64,000 nt of DNA from Ectobius pallidus (GCA_964059195.1 CAXKWD010000009.1:152160778-152224777); one strand, 5' to 3'. Positions 45,309 through 57,759 are shown, counted from the first letter of the stretch. The notes: a model not told the origin generated them from the sequence alone. Numbers and translations are program-made.

Positions 45309-46354
45309 TGGCCGGTTTCTATGAACTCGCGAAATGCCTATGGGTAAATTATCCAATGGACAGAATTTACACAAGAATAACACCACACCAACACAAATAA
45401 TTTAAAGATAGTAATCACATACACTTGTGGCGAGTTTCTAGATAAATGTCCTCTAGGTAAATATGAAAATGACAGAAAAAAGTTCCTACAAACTCGGGCT
45501 AGATCTTTCCAAGGGTAAATCGTCGGATTAATTTATCCTTAAAATTTAACCTCTCATAGGATCAATAATAATTTAAACAATGAGAATCAAAGCCTTCTGA
45601 ATTAAATTAACTGTACAACTCCAAGGCCTTGCTCATTATATCATTGTGGGTGATTAGTAGACCTGGGATTTTAGGCTCTAAAAAAATTAGTTTTAGGCAC
45701 CTAAAATAGGCTTTTAAAACAAGTAAATAGGCTTTTAAAAGAGGAAATAGGCACTTAAAATAGGCTTTAAAAATGTGTAAATAGATATAAAATAGACTTT
45801 AAAATATTACAATATTCACTTAAACTGTAACATGGTCTTTTTTTAGTGCAAGAAACGTGGTATACCTATTCTTAACAGGATTAACTGCAAAATTAGGCAT
45901 CACAAACTATATTCACTTAAACAGATGTTCTTTCACTGGTGACTTGACACAGTAGTCCTTTTCCCTTAATCCTCCCCTCTCCCGTCAGTCAGCATTCCTT
46001 TAGTGACAATTGTTTGGAATAATCATACTTCTGTTAAAAACCCACCTCTGCTGTTCTGCTTTTCATTGAGGGATGTCCATTATAAAATTACAGAAGTTGA
46101 ATTTTATTTTAAATGTACAAACTAGGCATTTTAGGCACTAAAATAGTAAAATAGGCTCTAAAGGTTCAAATAGGCATTTTAGGGCATTATAAAACTCTAT
46201 AAATGTAAGTGATTTATCATGAAACATTCACATACTTACAAATTTTCATGTTTTTTCATAAGGAACAAAATAGGCATTTGCCTTAAAATCCCAGGTCTAG
46301 TGATTAGGAACTAATTTGCTCATGGATATTTCACGAGTTCATAGAAACCGGGCA
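45309..46354. mobile_element. Harbinger-like MITE, copy 2, with nested hAT
   Basis: The ends are TGGCCGGTTTCTATGAACTCG and the inverse of TGCCCGGTTTCTATGAACTCG. The flanks are TAA and AAA, a degenerate 3-bp duplication. Removing the hAT MITE at 45658-46299 and one duplication copy leaves about 396 bp, colinear with 6890-7320 in reverse. Confidence 0.75.
45658..46299. mobile_element. hAT MITE rich in AAATAGGC repeats
   Basis: The ends are TAGACCTGGGATTTTAGGC and the inverse of TAGACCTGGGATTTTAAGGC. The 8-bp duplication, GTGATTAG, is perfect (45650-45657, 46300-46307). AAATAGGC and AAAATAGGCTTTTAAAA recur at least eight times inside the two ends. 642 bp, no frame. Confidence 0.92.
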
Positions 46355-46869
46355 AAACTTGCCCCGTATTGAAATTGTGACTTTGTATCCGTCAATGGAA
46401 TATAACAATTCTGGTCTTAGCTTATTACACCGACAAACTTCTACTACACAGAAATGCAATAGAGTAACAGATGTTAGGAAACAAGTGTAGCTAAATGAGG
46501 TAAGAAGGGTTGCAGCGTCATAAGGAATATCTTCTTTTGAAAGCTGGGCGGGTTTTGCATTGCTGATAGCGAACTTGCTGAATTATACATGGGGCTTCAC
46601 ACTTAATGGTAATGAAATGCAATATAACTTAACTGGATTTAATCCAAATCATGGATTCAACTAAGGACCTTGCATATTAAAGTCGGAGAGTTATAAATTC
46701 ATCAGCAGGTGTTTAATGGGCTCCGTTGCCATGTCTACGCTCATACTAAAGTCAGACATGGTGGTATTTTAAATTGAGGAAAGTAATGACTACTACTGAG
46801 AGACCAGAAAAACAAGTTCAGTAAATCTCAACACGGCTAAATAACTCCACTCATTCTCGAGTGCACATT
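46355..46869. other. Unannotated DNA
   Basis: I see no feature that I can support. Confidence 0.35.
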
Positions 46870-47550
46870 TTTATGCTGTCTTAATGGCGTTTTGTGTTTT
46901 GCTTGTAATTAAAAATTAACTTATGGAGGAGATTTTCAAGTTTTAAGTCCTGATATACGTATCTAGCGTTTGAAGTCAGGAATTAAAATTTCGCAACCTA
47001 TTGCTTCTACACACCATGCCTGGTAGGGGTTAGTTAGTTAGTTAGTTTGTTTATTTTTTTTCTTACACAGTACAGTGTTTTACATTAACCTACACTTATA
47101 AGTTTACATATACTTATACACTACATTTCTTAAAGTTTAACAAACACATTTACAGATTAATAATTTACATACAAATATTCAATACATGTACAATATTTAA
47201 ACATGCTACATTTTACTACATTATACATTTTAATATTATTTCTAGCTCTATTTTTACAGTATATGGAAGATTAATTTTACAAATTGAATGATAAATTTAA
47301 GAATATACACTTACAAAGAATAGAGATCACTTATATTATAAAAACAGTTTGATAAAAGAAAGGATTTGAGCATTTTCTTAAATGAGATTTCTGTTTTTGG
47401 TTGATATAAGAAGATAACAAATTCCGGTAACATAGCATTTTACTGTCTTTACGTGATATTTTATTTCCCACTTTCATGTTGTTATTTCTTGGCTAAAATC
47501 AAAAGAAAAGCAATATCACTTTCACACTTTCTCCCCCCCCCCAAAAAAAT
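46870..47550 (-). mobile_element. Decayed Helitron-2 split by a LINE tail
   Basis: The pieces 46895-47035 and 47450-47540 match the interior of the Helitron-2 at 39614-40407 (TTAACTTATGGAGGA, TGCCTGGTAG; AAAGCAATATCACTTTCA). The 415 bp between starts with GTTAGTTAGTTAGTTAG. It looks like a minus-strand LINE 3' end with a CTAA-type tail. No termini of the Helitron remain. Confidence 0.55.
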
Positions 47551-47670
47551 GGGACACGTTAATTTACTGCGCACATAGCACCAGAAACGTTCCATCCTAT
47601 TTTGTCTCCTTTTACATGCTTGCAATAAATATCCATATTTCTCAACTAAAAATACAAAATAGGTATATAA

Positions 47671-47905
47671 GTATTCATGAACCACATATTGTCTCTGTTG
47701 GACACCACATGAGAATATTGTAGGAGAAAAATTCCTCCAACACTGGGACTTCAACCCAGGATCTTTGGCTATATGTGCCACTGCTCTACCAACTGAGCTA
47801 AGCCAGAGTTCACTTCACAGCGCCAGATGGATCCCAGTGTCAGAGGAATTTTTCTCCTATAATATTCTCATGTAATATCCAACAGAGACAATAATCTGTG
47901 GTTTA
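47671..47905. repeat. Foldback SINE (family F), copy 3
   Basis: Inverted arms of about 77 bp (left 47671-47747, right 47830-47905) surround a minus-strand tRNA-like module. The junction GCGCCAGATGG then ATCCCAGTGTC is identical to that at 11163-11393. It is continuous with a forward family F unit on its right. Confidence 0.65.
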
Positions 47906-48180
47906 TGAAAGCTTACATATCTATCTTGAATGTCAACTGTACAATAACAGTGGGAGCCCGGTCACAAAAATCACTAATTAGTGTGCCTCACAGTACTGCA
48001 TATGACATGACTTGTCTGTCTATAAGGTAGACCATTAGGGCAAACAGTCATAGGAGAGAGGTTCCATCTGGCACTCTGAAGTGAACTCTGGCTTAGCTCA
48101 GTTGGTAGAGAGGCGGCAAAGAAAGTCAAAGATCCTGGGTTCAAGTCCCAGTGTCGGAGGAATTTTCCTCCTATAATATT
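47906..48180 (+). repeat. SINE family F, forward unit
   Basis: It contains GCCTCACAGTACTGCATATGAC, GGAGAGAGGTTCCATCTGGC and a tRNA-like module (48083-48160). The T stem and B box of that module are good (CTGGGTTCAAGTCCCAG), but the anticodon arm is damaged. It ends AATTTTCCTCCTATAATATT, the right arm of the foldback form. Confidence 0.65.
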
Positions 48181-49385
48181 ATCAACTAAAAATACAAAGC
48201 CTACAGCTCTGAATAACGTATCAGTGGATAGAATTTTTTTACCGACTTCTGATATGGCTTAACTTACTCGTTGACACACACTCAGATTGAAACAACTGAA
48301 AACGCTGTCCCCGCAATACGACATCTTATTCTACATCAAAATGCGAAGTGAGAAAATGATATCCTCCATGCCCCAGTGTAGAGGAATCTACTTGAAGCAT
48401 CACACCCGATTCCATGATCGATTTACAGAAACGAATTATATCGATAGCGTATCTAATTTTGTCAAAGCCCAGTAAAATACAACTTACACCGGCAGCTACG
48501 TTCATTGCGAAGAATATTGTTGTCATGAGAACTGAATTGCATTTGGTGAATTCAGTGTAATATTTTAAGAAATTGTATAATTTTTTAATTTTTGACCGGG
48601 TTTGTTTCCTACTTGACGGCATGTGTACAAAATTTCGTGAAAATTTCTGAAAGCATGTCCATTTGTATCAGCAGAAAAAAAGTAAACATCATTACTGATA
48701 TCTGAGCTCTATACAACATAGAAACTTATAAAACCTAAAATGTTTCATAATGTACCGAAGACACAGAAAACGCTTTCAGAGCTAATGGCAAGAATTGTCT
48801 TGACAGACAGCTAGTTAAGGGCATTTGCATTTCCAATTAAAAATTCAATTATAATATTTTCTTTACTCTATTTGATTATTGCAATTAAAAATTCTGAAGT
48901 CAATTAAATTCTGGTTCAGTGTAAGAAGGAACTTAAATACTGTTCCATCCGTGAAATAAGTACAAATCTCTGAGCATGGACAATACAGTTTTCTCGCTGC
49001 ACGTTCACAGGAAGCAGCAATCTTATAACTACCCTTCACAAAATCGTGAAAAGAGTAAGAGCAAATGACGTCACACACATGCTAATACGTCATGACAGAA
49101 ACAAAAACAAGCCTTTTATGTTCTTCTTGTAGATCTTTACTAGTTTTGTCAACTTTCTCTATCTGTTTTATAAGTGATTGGTATTCCACGTCTCCCGAAT
49201 GCTTAAACTACAAAAACTCGTATCAAACTATAAATTTTATATTTGGTCTAGAAACACGAAAATTAGCGATTTTTACTTTTATGCCACTTAACATGAAGAC
49301 GTGGCAATTTGACATGGGTTTTTTTTCATGGTTTGCCCAGTCGTAAAGGAAAATGCCCAATTGGATATTTACATAGCATAAATCA
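48181..49385. other. Mostly unannotated; repeat D pieces
   Basis: The stretch 48285-48400 (GAAACAACTGAAAACGC, CATCAAAATGCGAAGTGAG) and the minus-strand 48955-49015 match repeat D. I see no gene. Confidence 0.4.
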
Positions 49386-49389
49386 TATA

Positions 49390-49932
49390 CAGGATGTTAA
49401 TGAATAACACCGAAATATTTTACCTGTGTATAGAGGGGACATAGACAAGCAACTTCTATTAGGAGATTTTTGCTCTATGACGTAAAATGTGTAGGACACA
49501 GGGCATTAAAGTCATTACAATTTGGTGCTCATAAGCCAATAATAAAGCGAAATAGGGTTTAAAGTTTTCATTAAATTGACTTTATGCCTTCCTAGTGAGC
49601 AATAAAAACCTGACTCTTAATCATTCGTCAACAGCTATATCATAATTTAGAGTTTTCATAATCTGCAAAATTTACAGACTAATCACATGACTGGTCGCCA
49701 CTGCATTAGTCTTCTTTTATTCATAACTACTGACTACAATGTTAACAACGAAGTTCCTTTGTTTTGCATTTTTTTCTGATGTTAGAAGCCAGTGGCGGCC
49801 ATGCTCTGGGAGATTTTATGCTGTATCAGGAAAAATTGAATCCATAGAGCAAAAATCTCCGAATAAAAGTTGATTGTCTATGTCCTCTCTATACACAGGT
49901 AAAATATTTCGGTGTTATTCATTAACACCCTG
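49390..49932. mobile_element. Long-TIR MITE, TA target
   Basis: The inverted ends run for about 95 bp with few mismatches, from CAGGATGTTAATGAATAACA at the left to the inverse of CAGGGTGTTAATGAATAACA at the right. TA lies on each side. 543 bp, no frame. The CAGG-GTGT start and TA target suggest the mariner/Tc1 group. Confidence 0.85.
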
Positions 49933-49934
49933 TA

Positions 49935-51204
49935 TATTAATATAAGTTAAAATTGCTTCTAAAAAATACAGTCAATAGTTCCATGGCCTAACCTATTGTT
50001 TAGACACAGATCCAGAACTCCTGATATGCCCTCGTAGCTGGAAGGAGTATAAATACAGCTGAAAAATTGTTTTGCGCGATTTTATATAAAAAAGGCTTGT
50101 GTAATTTTGCATACAAAGTATTTATAGGAGCTAAAGCTTCTATTTAAAACTTTTTTTCACAATCAGTCCTTGGAAGGTTAGTTGTAAGCAAGTATCGTTC
50201 TTGGAAACTCAGATTTTGTCTTGTCGAACGAACTATAATTAATAGAATAGCTATTAACACCTGAGAATCTGCTTTCAATATCGGATGAACGTGTGGGGAC
50301 ATGTTTACCCAAGCCATCTGAATGGATTACACCAGTATTGCAAAATATGACTAACGTATTGAATACGTTTGCTTCTGTAATGTTTCCAGGGCTAAATATA
50401 GAATTGTCTTGCGTGTAGTTTATTGCAATTGACTTGACAAGGGACTGAACCGGTATTTTTAATGAGAAATCGATAAGTCCTTATTGAAGTCGAACTAATA
50501 CATTATTAAAGCGAGCCATCGGGGAATTGAGGCAGAAGCTTTCTTTTCCAAGACCTCAATGAATACTGGATTATCCTACTCTAAAGACTGACTGAAATAA
50601 ACGACTTGGTAGGGAAGCCTTGTAATGTTAATTATAATTAATGTTTATTTACTGGTCTTAGCCTATATTATGATAAATAGTTTTTGCACTACTTAACTAA
50701 TTAGTGGAACTTACGAATATTGTTGCCGTGGATCGTAACTTGACATTCCCGCACGCAATCTTGTTGCTATGTGCGGTAAGAATTTAGTTACGGCACATCA
50801 TAATACAAGCCTTTATGAACAAGGCCCCCAGGGAAAATATTCGGTTCCCATAACAACAAAAACATGCGAATCACTTTCTGAAATAAACATCTATCTTCAA
50901 TAATGTATATACATAATATTTTCAGGTAATATCTCAATTAATATAATTAAATTGATATAAATAATCATCGTGCAAAAAATAGCATTCAATACTCGTGCCG
51001 TAAGCGCATAACGGATCTCGGAAAATTGAAAAAACTCTTTCCTCGATCCGTATGCATCGCTTACGCTTGTATCGAAATATAGTATAATTATGTCATTTTT
51101 TAAATATTTGGTACCGACTTTTGTAAGATATTCCCTAAACATAGAGTAGGCCTACATTACTGTAATAGGCTCTATGCTAAATGTTTAGAAACGCCTGCTT
51201 TGAA
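49935..51204. other. Unannotated DNA
   Basis: An imperfect hairpin (CATAGAG...CTCTATG) lies at about 51140-51178. I see no gene. Confidence 0.4.
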
Positions 51205-51807
51205 ATTGTGGCATCCAGTGAGAGAGTGGGCTAAAGCCAGCTCGGAAGCGTTAGTAACGTAATAGTCCAGTCACCAGGTACTTTTACCTGGAAAAAGGTT
51301 CTAAGTAATTAATGATTTATTAATATGTTGTATGTGGATTTTCTGTGGTGTAGAATCCAAGTTTTCCAATTGGAGAACCCTGTGCGAACTTCAGGGCAGC
51401 CGAAAACCTTGGAATTTTTGGGTTTTTGTAGTTTTTTCCTTATAACTCCTAAACAGCGAGTTATAGCCTAAAACATTCCATTACAAAAGTTAAAGAGCAT
51501 TAAATTTCCTACCATTTGCATTGTTTAACCTTTTCCTAAAACCTAATACGTACCGAGATATGGCGCTTCAAAGTTTTGAAAATTTTTAAAAATATCGAAA
51601 AAATGCGAAAAAAAACCTTAAGAAGGTTAACACTGTGGTCTGAAGTAAATTTTTGTAAACACTTTGAAATGTGTAAATTCTGATAAGAAGAAGTAAATCA
51701 AGTGTTGGGATGACATTTTTTCTCATTAGAAAGCCAAAGACAAATCTCAAAATATCTCGATTCCGTTATTTCTGGCTTGGCCCACTCTCTCATTGGATGC
51801 CACAATT
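51205..51807. mobile_element. Inverted-repeat element, unassigned
   Basis: The left end, AATTGTGGCATCCAGTGAGA, then GAGTGGGC, is matched in inverse at the right with one substitution in the first 28 bp. No target duplication is clear. The interior has CGAGATATGGCGCTTCAAA and other text-like repeats but no coding frame. Confidence 0.6.
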
Positions 51808-51959
51808 ACGAAATGCCGGTCTGTTCTTATTAAAAGACACATTTACATGCTTAATGAAAGCCATAACACAAAGTGAAACGCTAGGAGCACTTTTATCACA
51901 AGGTGTCATGGGTAAAAGTATATTACTCTCTTGATTCAGTTATTAGTCATTGACTAATG

Positions 51960-52140
51960 TTATTTCTATTTCCTGTAGGAGTTTTGGGCCTCCTCGTGGA
52001 GCCCGACTAATTTAGTTACACTTATATCCCTTTAGAGGACAGAGCGACAGGTGGAAAATCCATCGCCTCGACAATCCTCTTAAAGGGAAACTAAGGTAGG
52101 CCTATTACTTGAACTTGAAAGGGTTCAATTCTGGCTTACG
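51960..52140 (+). repeat. SINE-like repeat (family K), copy 1
   Basis: GAGGACAGAGCGACAGGTGG, then ATCGCC, a purine-rich step and GGTAGGCCTATTACTTG. The same order recurs at 56805-57105 and, in reverse, at 60130-60260. Confidence 0.55.
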
Positions 52141-52199
52141 ACGGTTGGAATAATTTGCAATTTTACGTAAGAACGAAGCTTTGCTCCAATCATTATCAC

Positions 52200-52201
<2 letters not shown>

Positions 52202-52261
<60 letters not shown>
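52202..52261. repeat. (ATT)n microsatellite, about 20 units
   Basis: An uninterrupted ATT run of about 60 bp, the longest in the window. Confidence 0.95.
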
Positions 52262-52262
<1 letters not shown>

Positions 52263-52904
52263 TACTAACATCATCTTAACTAACTCATCTGATTCCAGCG
52301 CCATGATATTAAGGAACTAAGATCGTTTTAACAAGATTTTTTTCCTAGAGGTAGTAAAGTGTCTCGGTAACTATGGCAACAGAGTGATTTATAAGGTAGT
52401 AACAGAGTAATCCACTTACTCTCAATCAGAATGTATTGAGCAACTCGTTTTCTTCACTTGTTCGCTCCACAAGGTGTTTTATAACTAGACAGCCTCATGT
52501 CGTATAAATAATAACAATAATAATAATTTCCTCTACTGGTGTGAAAAACAAATAACTGTACGGATAATACTCAAGCTTATCAAATAAACCATAGTACTGA
52601 GGAAAAATAAATATTGGGATATTTGTTTGTTTCGACTGAAGAAATATCTTGCTAAAATCAGCTGAATTACTTCCACTCTTTATTTTCTAGTAATTTATTG
52701 ACATAATTAATTATTTCTTTGTCTTAGTTTCAAATAGATTTTAAGTTATGCAATACAAGTTATAGTTACATCACATTTAATATGCCTATTATAAGTGCAG
52801 CTTTGATTTGATGTAGAAAATAAATAATAATATATTAATAATAAATAATACTGTAGTTACTATTAATGGTTTACTATTTCTTAGCACCAAGGACTATAAT
52901 CAAC
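52262..52904. other. Unannotated DNA
   Basis: I see nothing that I can support. Confidence 0.4.
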
Positions 52905-53090
52905 CAGTTGGAATGATATTGTCGACCTGGCTTTCTGTGCCTGAGGTCGCGGGTTCTATCCCGTCTCAGATCCATGGCATTTATATGTGCGTAAATGTGA
53001 CAGGCCCATGTCAGTAGAATTCCTGAGGCACACCAGCGACAGTCACAAGCCTAAATTGCAGTACACCACAGTCGTTAAATAAGCATACAA
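52905..53090 (+). repeat. tRNA-related SINE (family L)
   Basis: B box region GCGGGTTCTATCCCG at 52949, GATCCATGGCATTTATATGTG, TGACAGGCCCATGTCAGTAG and CACACCAGCGAC, ending CGTTAAATAAGCA. I recall this order from a SINE family widespread in insects. The B box has one change from consensus. Confidence 0.7.
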
Positions 53091-53178
53091 AGGAATGGTA
53101 TTGAAAGTAAGACTTTCACTAGCCTCATTGCAGGAGTGCGCATTCAGTTGCATGGAGGCTATAGGCTATTCTTATAAC

Positions 53179-53923
53179 TAGACTTCGGATTTTAGGTAAA
53201 AAACCTATTTTAATCCTTAAGTGATATATGGACGAAAACTTGTATATGCGTGTTTCATAAGTGACTGACTATGCCTAAAACTGATACTTTTATAGGACCT
53301 AAAACAGTCTATTTTTACGTTAGAGCCTAATATTGCCTTTTTGCTTGTTTTTTTCTCTAAAGTTCAAAATAAGTTATTTTTTGTTATGAATTCTACCATT
53401 TATTTTCAGTTTAGCTCGGATTGTGCAGTTCATGACACACGTGTGACGCGGTTAAATAGTAAGGAATGTTTCGTCTTCAGTAGAAAAATTCTTTGGAATT
53501 CCCAAGAAAATGTACTAGTGTTTTTCTCCCAACTCCCAAATCCAGTAAAAAACAAACAAACAAACAAAAAGTGTAGTTCTCTGAATCACTGAGGGATACA
53601 AGGGGTTGAATATGCTAGCGTGCGTAGCTTCTGGGCGAAGGGATTAGGTTTTCACTGTTATGGTAGTAATACAGGCCCTAGTAATAGGTCTATATAATTC
53701 TGTGTACCATAGGCGTATATCTGTGTTTTATCATGATTATTGATTAATGGTGACTTCAATAAATATAATATTTGGCATTGCAATTGAGACATTTCAGAAA
53801 ATTGGCAACTTGACGATTTTATAAGAGACTATTTTACGATTTTCAGAACCTATTTTCCAATTTTTATAGCCTATTTTAGGTACCTAAAACAGCATTTTTA
53901 GCGACCTAAAACTCCGAAGTCTA
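53179..53923. mobile_element. hAT MITE (TAGACTTCGG family)
   Basis: The ends are TAGACTTCGGATTTTAGGT and the inverse of TAGACTTCGGAGTTTTAGGT. The perfect 8-bp duplication is CTTATAAC (53171-53178, 53924-53931). CCTATTTTA motifs repeat inside both ends. 745 bp; the frame at 53341-53592 has no domain. Confidence 0.92.
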
Positions 53924-53931
53924 CTTATAAC

Positions 53932-54557
53932 CACCACTCAGAATTGTTTTATACATAAGTGTCACTGTAAGCATCTGAGCCAGAAGGTAGATCGTTCAAA
54001 TGTGGTGCATCGATTTGCTTTAAAACCTTTTCCATGCTCCCACACGCATACCGGGTGTCCTCATGTCAGAGTTAGTTCTATTCTAGGGTTTGTCTTTTCT
54101 CCTCTACTGCTTCTATTATCCTATCATTATCCTTCCATCCTTTTTATTTCTTTTCCTCTCCTCCATCACAATTAATTACGTTATTTATATATTTATTTAA
54201 TTTACTTAAGTGTAGGCTAGTTTAGAAAACTCAAAATAAGTTCCAATACAAAATAATGTACACAAATTTATATGAACAATGTAAACCATAAGAAAATATT
54301 TACAGAAGATTCGAAAAATGCCTTGTATTATATATTTTCTAATAGGCAAGGTTATGAGATGGTTGTAATTTGCAAAAGTGTGCATATTATGATCATACCT
54401 GACATAATACAAACTCTACAGCCTATTCCGTTCGGAATGGAACTAAAGCCTCACTCCCCTTCAGGGACGATCGGTTAGGAAAATCGACAAAAAAAAAAAA
54501 AAACTTAATTAGACGTTCCAAATGTTGAAGAGAGATTCAAGTTTGCCTTGTGTTTAA
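53932..54557. other. Unannotated DNA
   Basis: An A16 run lies near 54488-54503. I see nothing else. Confidence 0.4.
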
Positions 54558-56264
54558 TCTCTCTCTATATAAGAGGCTTTGTCCTGACTGACTGAATGAA
54601 TGAATGACTGACTGACTGACCGACTGACAGGAATCAACGTAGAGCCTAAACTATAACAGGTAGAGACTTGGAATTTTGTTAGTACCTTCGTTTCATAATG
54701 TAGGTGCTCACTAAGAAAGGAATTTACAAAATTTTGATTATAAGTGCCAAAAATTATATGTTTTTGAGAATACTTAATCCCTTTTTACACAGAATTATCA
54801 AAACAAAATCACAGAACATTTTGTTGCCAGTGGTATCAGATGGGTTTGGAAACAATTGAAATGGGACTTTCACTAATTAGAAAAGCTATCAATATAATTC
54901 ATGTTGTAAATAAATATTAAGGAATGAAATCCACGAAAATAATGCAGTCACATAACTTTCTGTACCCTGGACATAGAGAAAACAGTACGAGGTATGGTTA
55001 TATGTATATTATTTTATGGCTAGGGGCCGTATTTTTTGGTAACAACGATAAGCGCGAAATTTTATAAAAACAACCTCCCTTAGCTGTAATTAGCCTTTAT
55101 ATATGCTTAAAATACCAATATGAACCAAATTGAATCCACGAAATATCGCGAAATTTACTCGATTCCGCGAAATGTGTCTATAAGCGCGAAATATGCCCCT
55201 TCTGTCCGTAAAGTGAGAAATGAGCACGAAAACGTGCCTTAAAATCACAATATTGTGTTTTGGTGTACTGCATTTTTTATTTCTTAGCAGCATGCTTTTT
55301 TTCTGCTGTTTCTGTGGCTGTCGAAGATTTACAGATATATCGATATTTGTGATCGATTACAAAGATTACAGAATTTACGCAAAGATTGTCTGTGACCTGG
55401 TTTGTACTATTGAGTATGCCTACACTCCTTTCCTGCTATGTCTTTGCCAAGTTAGCGATGTCTATGATCGATTACAGCAGAAGAGTGTATGGGTAGAATG
55501 TTTGCTACTTGTATTAAACAGATTTCGTCTTTTATCCACAGTGGTATGGTTGGCACTTCTGTTTGCAAATGGCTTTCTGATGGTGTTTAGTAGAAATTAC
55601 GATAATATTTCTCATCATTATATTTGAACATTAACTCTAATCATGTCTAAATCGAAAGTTACTTCAGTTCTTACAAGGGCAGAAGAATATAGAAATGGGG
55701 GGGGGGGGGTTAGTTCATGTAAATAAAGAACCAAAGTTTATCATTGCGCAATGTTCCCATTGTAGTATAAGTAATTTATTTCACGAAATACCCACCGAAA
55801 TAGAAGGAAGTTAACACCGAAATCAACCATTTTACTTCACCAATAAATCAGGGCCCTATTTATCGCATGTTTTTGGGGAGGGATGTGTGAAAGTAATATT
55901 GCATTTCTGTTTAATTTCATCCCAAAACGGGTTTATGGTAACATGAGAGTGAGAAATAAAATTTTCCGCAAAGACAATACAATTTTATGTTACTGGAATT
56001 TATGTTTCTTCTTATTTGAACCCCTACCAGGCTTGCTGTGTACTGTACAAGCGATGGGATGCAAAATTCTAGATCCTCTATGAGCCATAAAAAACTATAT
56101 CAAGCGTTTTATGAGGGAATAGTTTGAGTGTAATAAGTCGTTCTTCCTATTTCAAATTATAAATGCCTATATAAGGACCTAGAATTTAAAATTGAAAATC
56201 CTTCATAAGTTAATTTCCAATTACAAAATAAAAAACCCGGGCGACGCAGGGCCTTTTAAGCTAG
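54558..56264 (+). mobile_element. Helitron-2 (1.7 kb) carrying a hAT element
   Basis: The 5' end is TCTCTCTCTATATAAGAGG, then TGAC/TGAA repeats. The 3' end is CCCGGGCGACGCAGGGCC, then TTTTAAG and CTAG (56261-56264), followed by T. Removing the hAT element (55021-55858) and one duplication leaves about 861 bp, colinear with the 794-bp element at 39614. No Rep/helicase gene is present. Confidence 0.82.
55021..55858. mobile_element. hAT element with CGCGAAAT repeats
   Basis: The ends are TAGGGGCCGTATTTTTTGG and the inverse of TAGGGCCCTGATTTATTGG. The duplication is TTTATGGC against TTTATCGC, one mismatch. CGCGAAAT or ACGAAAT recurs inside both ends. The plus-strand frame at 55220-55627 is probably a shadow. 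In reverse, the same region has CNLC followed by HRNSRKKH with stops between, a possible decayed BED-type zinc finger, but I hold that loosely. Confidence 0.75.
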
Positions 56265-56804
56265 TAGGACTATAGGACTATTTAGAAAATGTAACCATTA
56301 ATTGCAGGCAAGTGTTTATTTCAAAGCCTTCTGCAATTGTAATGTCATCTGGCGATAACTTTCCCAACTAATTACAAACAAAAGACATACGTGGTTCCAA
56401 ATCAATTCCAAGACATAAACAAATGTTTACAATACATTTCGACAATACTGCTTGCATTGGAACTGTTATATTATGGTTATTTAACGACAGTTGTTTACTA
56501 CTGCCTGCAGGGGTTCATCTTGAACACGTAGTGAAGTGTTTACACTTATCAACTCGCCATAAAATGAAAATCCCACAACATGAAACCCGAGGGAGGTTTA
56601 TGTCTGCAATCCAATCAGAAACATTGCTGAATCCAGATTGAACTTTTCTCTCAGAAGGTGACGGGTTTTTAATACACATTTCATTAAGTAACAGTAAAAA
56701 TATTACGTAAATATATGACAATCGATACATGCAATTATAGCAAGTCTCATATTTCATATTTATACCACTGTTACCTATTTGAATTTTGTTACGATTATTT
56801 CTCG
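56265..56804. other. Unannotated DNA
   Basis: Short frames on both strands have no domain. I see nothing else. Confidence 0.4.
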
Positions 56805-57105
56805 ATAGAGGACAGAGTGACAGGTGGTAAGCCCATCGCCCCACCTCCCCCCGGAAAGTAAGGTATTACTTGGGCGTGAAAGGCCTGCGGAATTTTGTCC
56901 AGAGGCTCTAATTTAGGCTTGGAGTTCTTATCTGTGCTGTATATGTATGACACGGGCCCCCAGCTTAAAGTTCTCCGTGTCCAGGATTTTTACGTTCTGA
57001 AAAATCCATCGACCGCGGCCGGGTTTGATCCCGCGACGTCCGGATCTAGAGGCGGAACTGTTAAGCCTCCGTTGGTTTTTAAACGTAGTGTACTCTTGTC
57101 ATAGA
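56805..57105 (+). repeat. SINE-like repeat (family K), longer copy
   Basis: GAGGACAGAGTGACAGGTGG, GCCCATCGCC and AAGTAAGGTATTACTTG, then a module ending GGCCGGGTTTGATCCCGCGACG. The last part contains a B-box-like GGTTTGATCC. It resembles an insect SINE with a tRNA-like segment at its right. Confidence 0.55.
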
Positions 57106-57759
57106 TTACAACAGGTTTGATTTGATTGGAAGCAATTTCTAAAACACTATTTTTAGCTTCCTGAAACTCGAGAGATATTGATAAACCGTGACATTCCATA
57201 ATGACTGTTCAAGCTTGATATCGGAAATACACTAATAATAAATAGAGGGCCATGACTTGTCAGTATTAATCATCATATAGTACATTCATTTTAAAATGTA
57301 ATGGTTCCTAACTGTACCGATTTGTCGCAACAACTACTAAACACATAGAGCCAAAAGTCTGCATGAAGATAGGTTTCATACCTGGAAAGGTTATAGGACT
57401 AGTCTATAGTCGTTCACTCAAATATCATAATCATTACAATTCAGTGTCAATTTAACAAAACACGAGCCATGACACTGAACAAATGCACATCAATATTTCA
57501 CGGCCCACTGGTCAAATCAAAGATCTCATTTCTGAGTACTATACAAGTAGATAGGCCTAGGCCTACTGTATGGAACTAATTGTTATAACAAGGAATCTTC
57601 ACATAGTTATCAGCTCTTGTGACTATCTGGTTACCCGTCCTTGGTACGGGTGAAAAAGTACTTTGCACAATGTACCTTACCTTCATATTTTAATGTGCTC
57701 TAGACGCTCTAGACTAGAGTGTGCATCTAATTATAATTTCTGACTGGGTCTGATCCCTC
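57106..57759. other. Unannotated DNA
   Basis: A tandem pair of AGGCCT palindromes lies at 57553-57564. I see nothing else. Confidence 0.4.

Noticed and set aside
55220..55627. A 135-codon plus-strand frame, hydrophobic
   Set aside because: It lies wholly inside a hAT element, has no family match that I recognise, and the minus strand looks more like decayed coding sequence.
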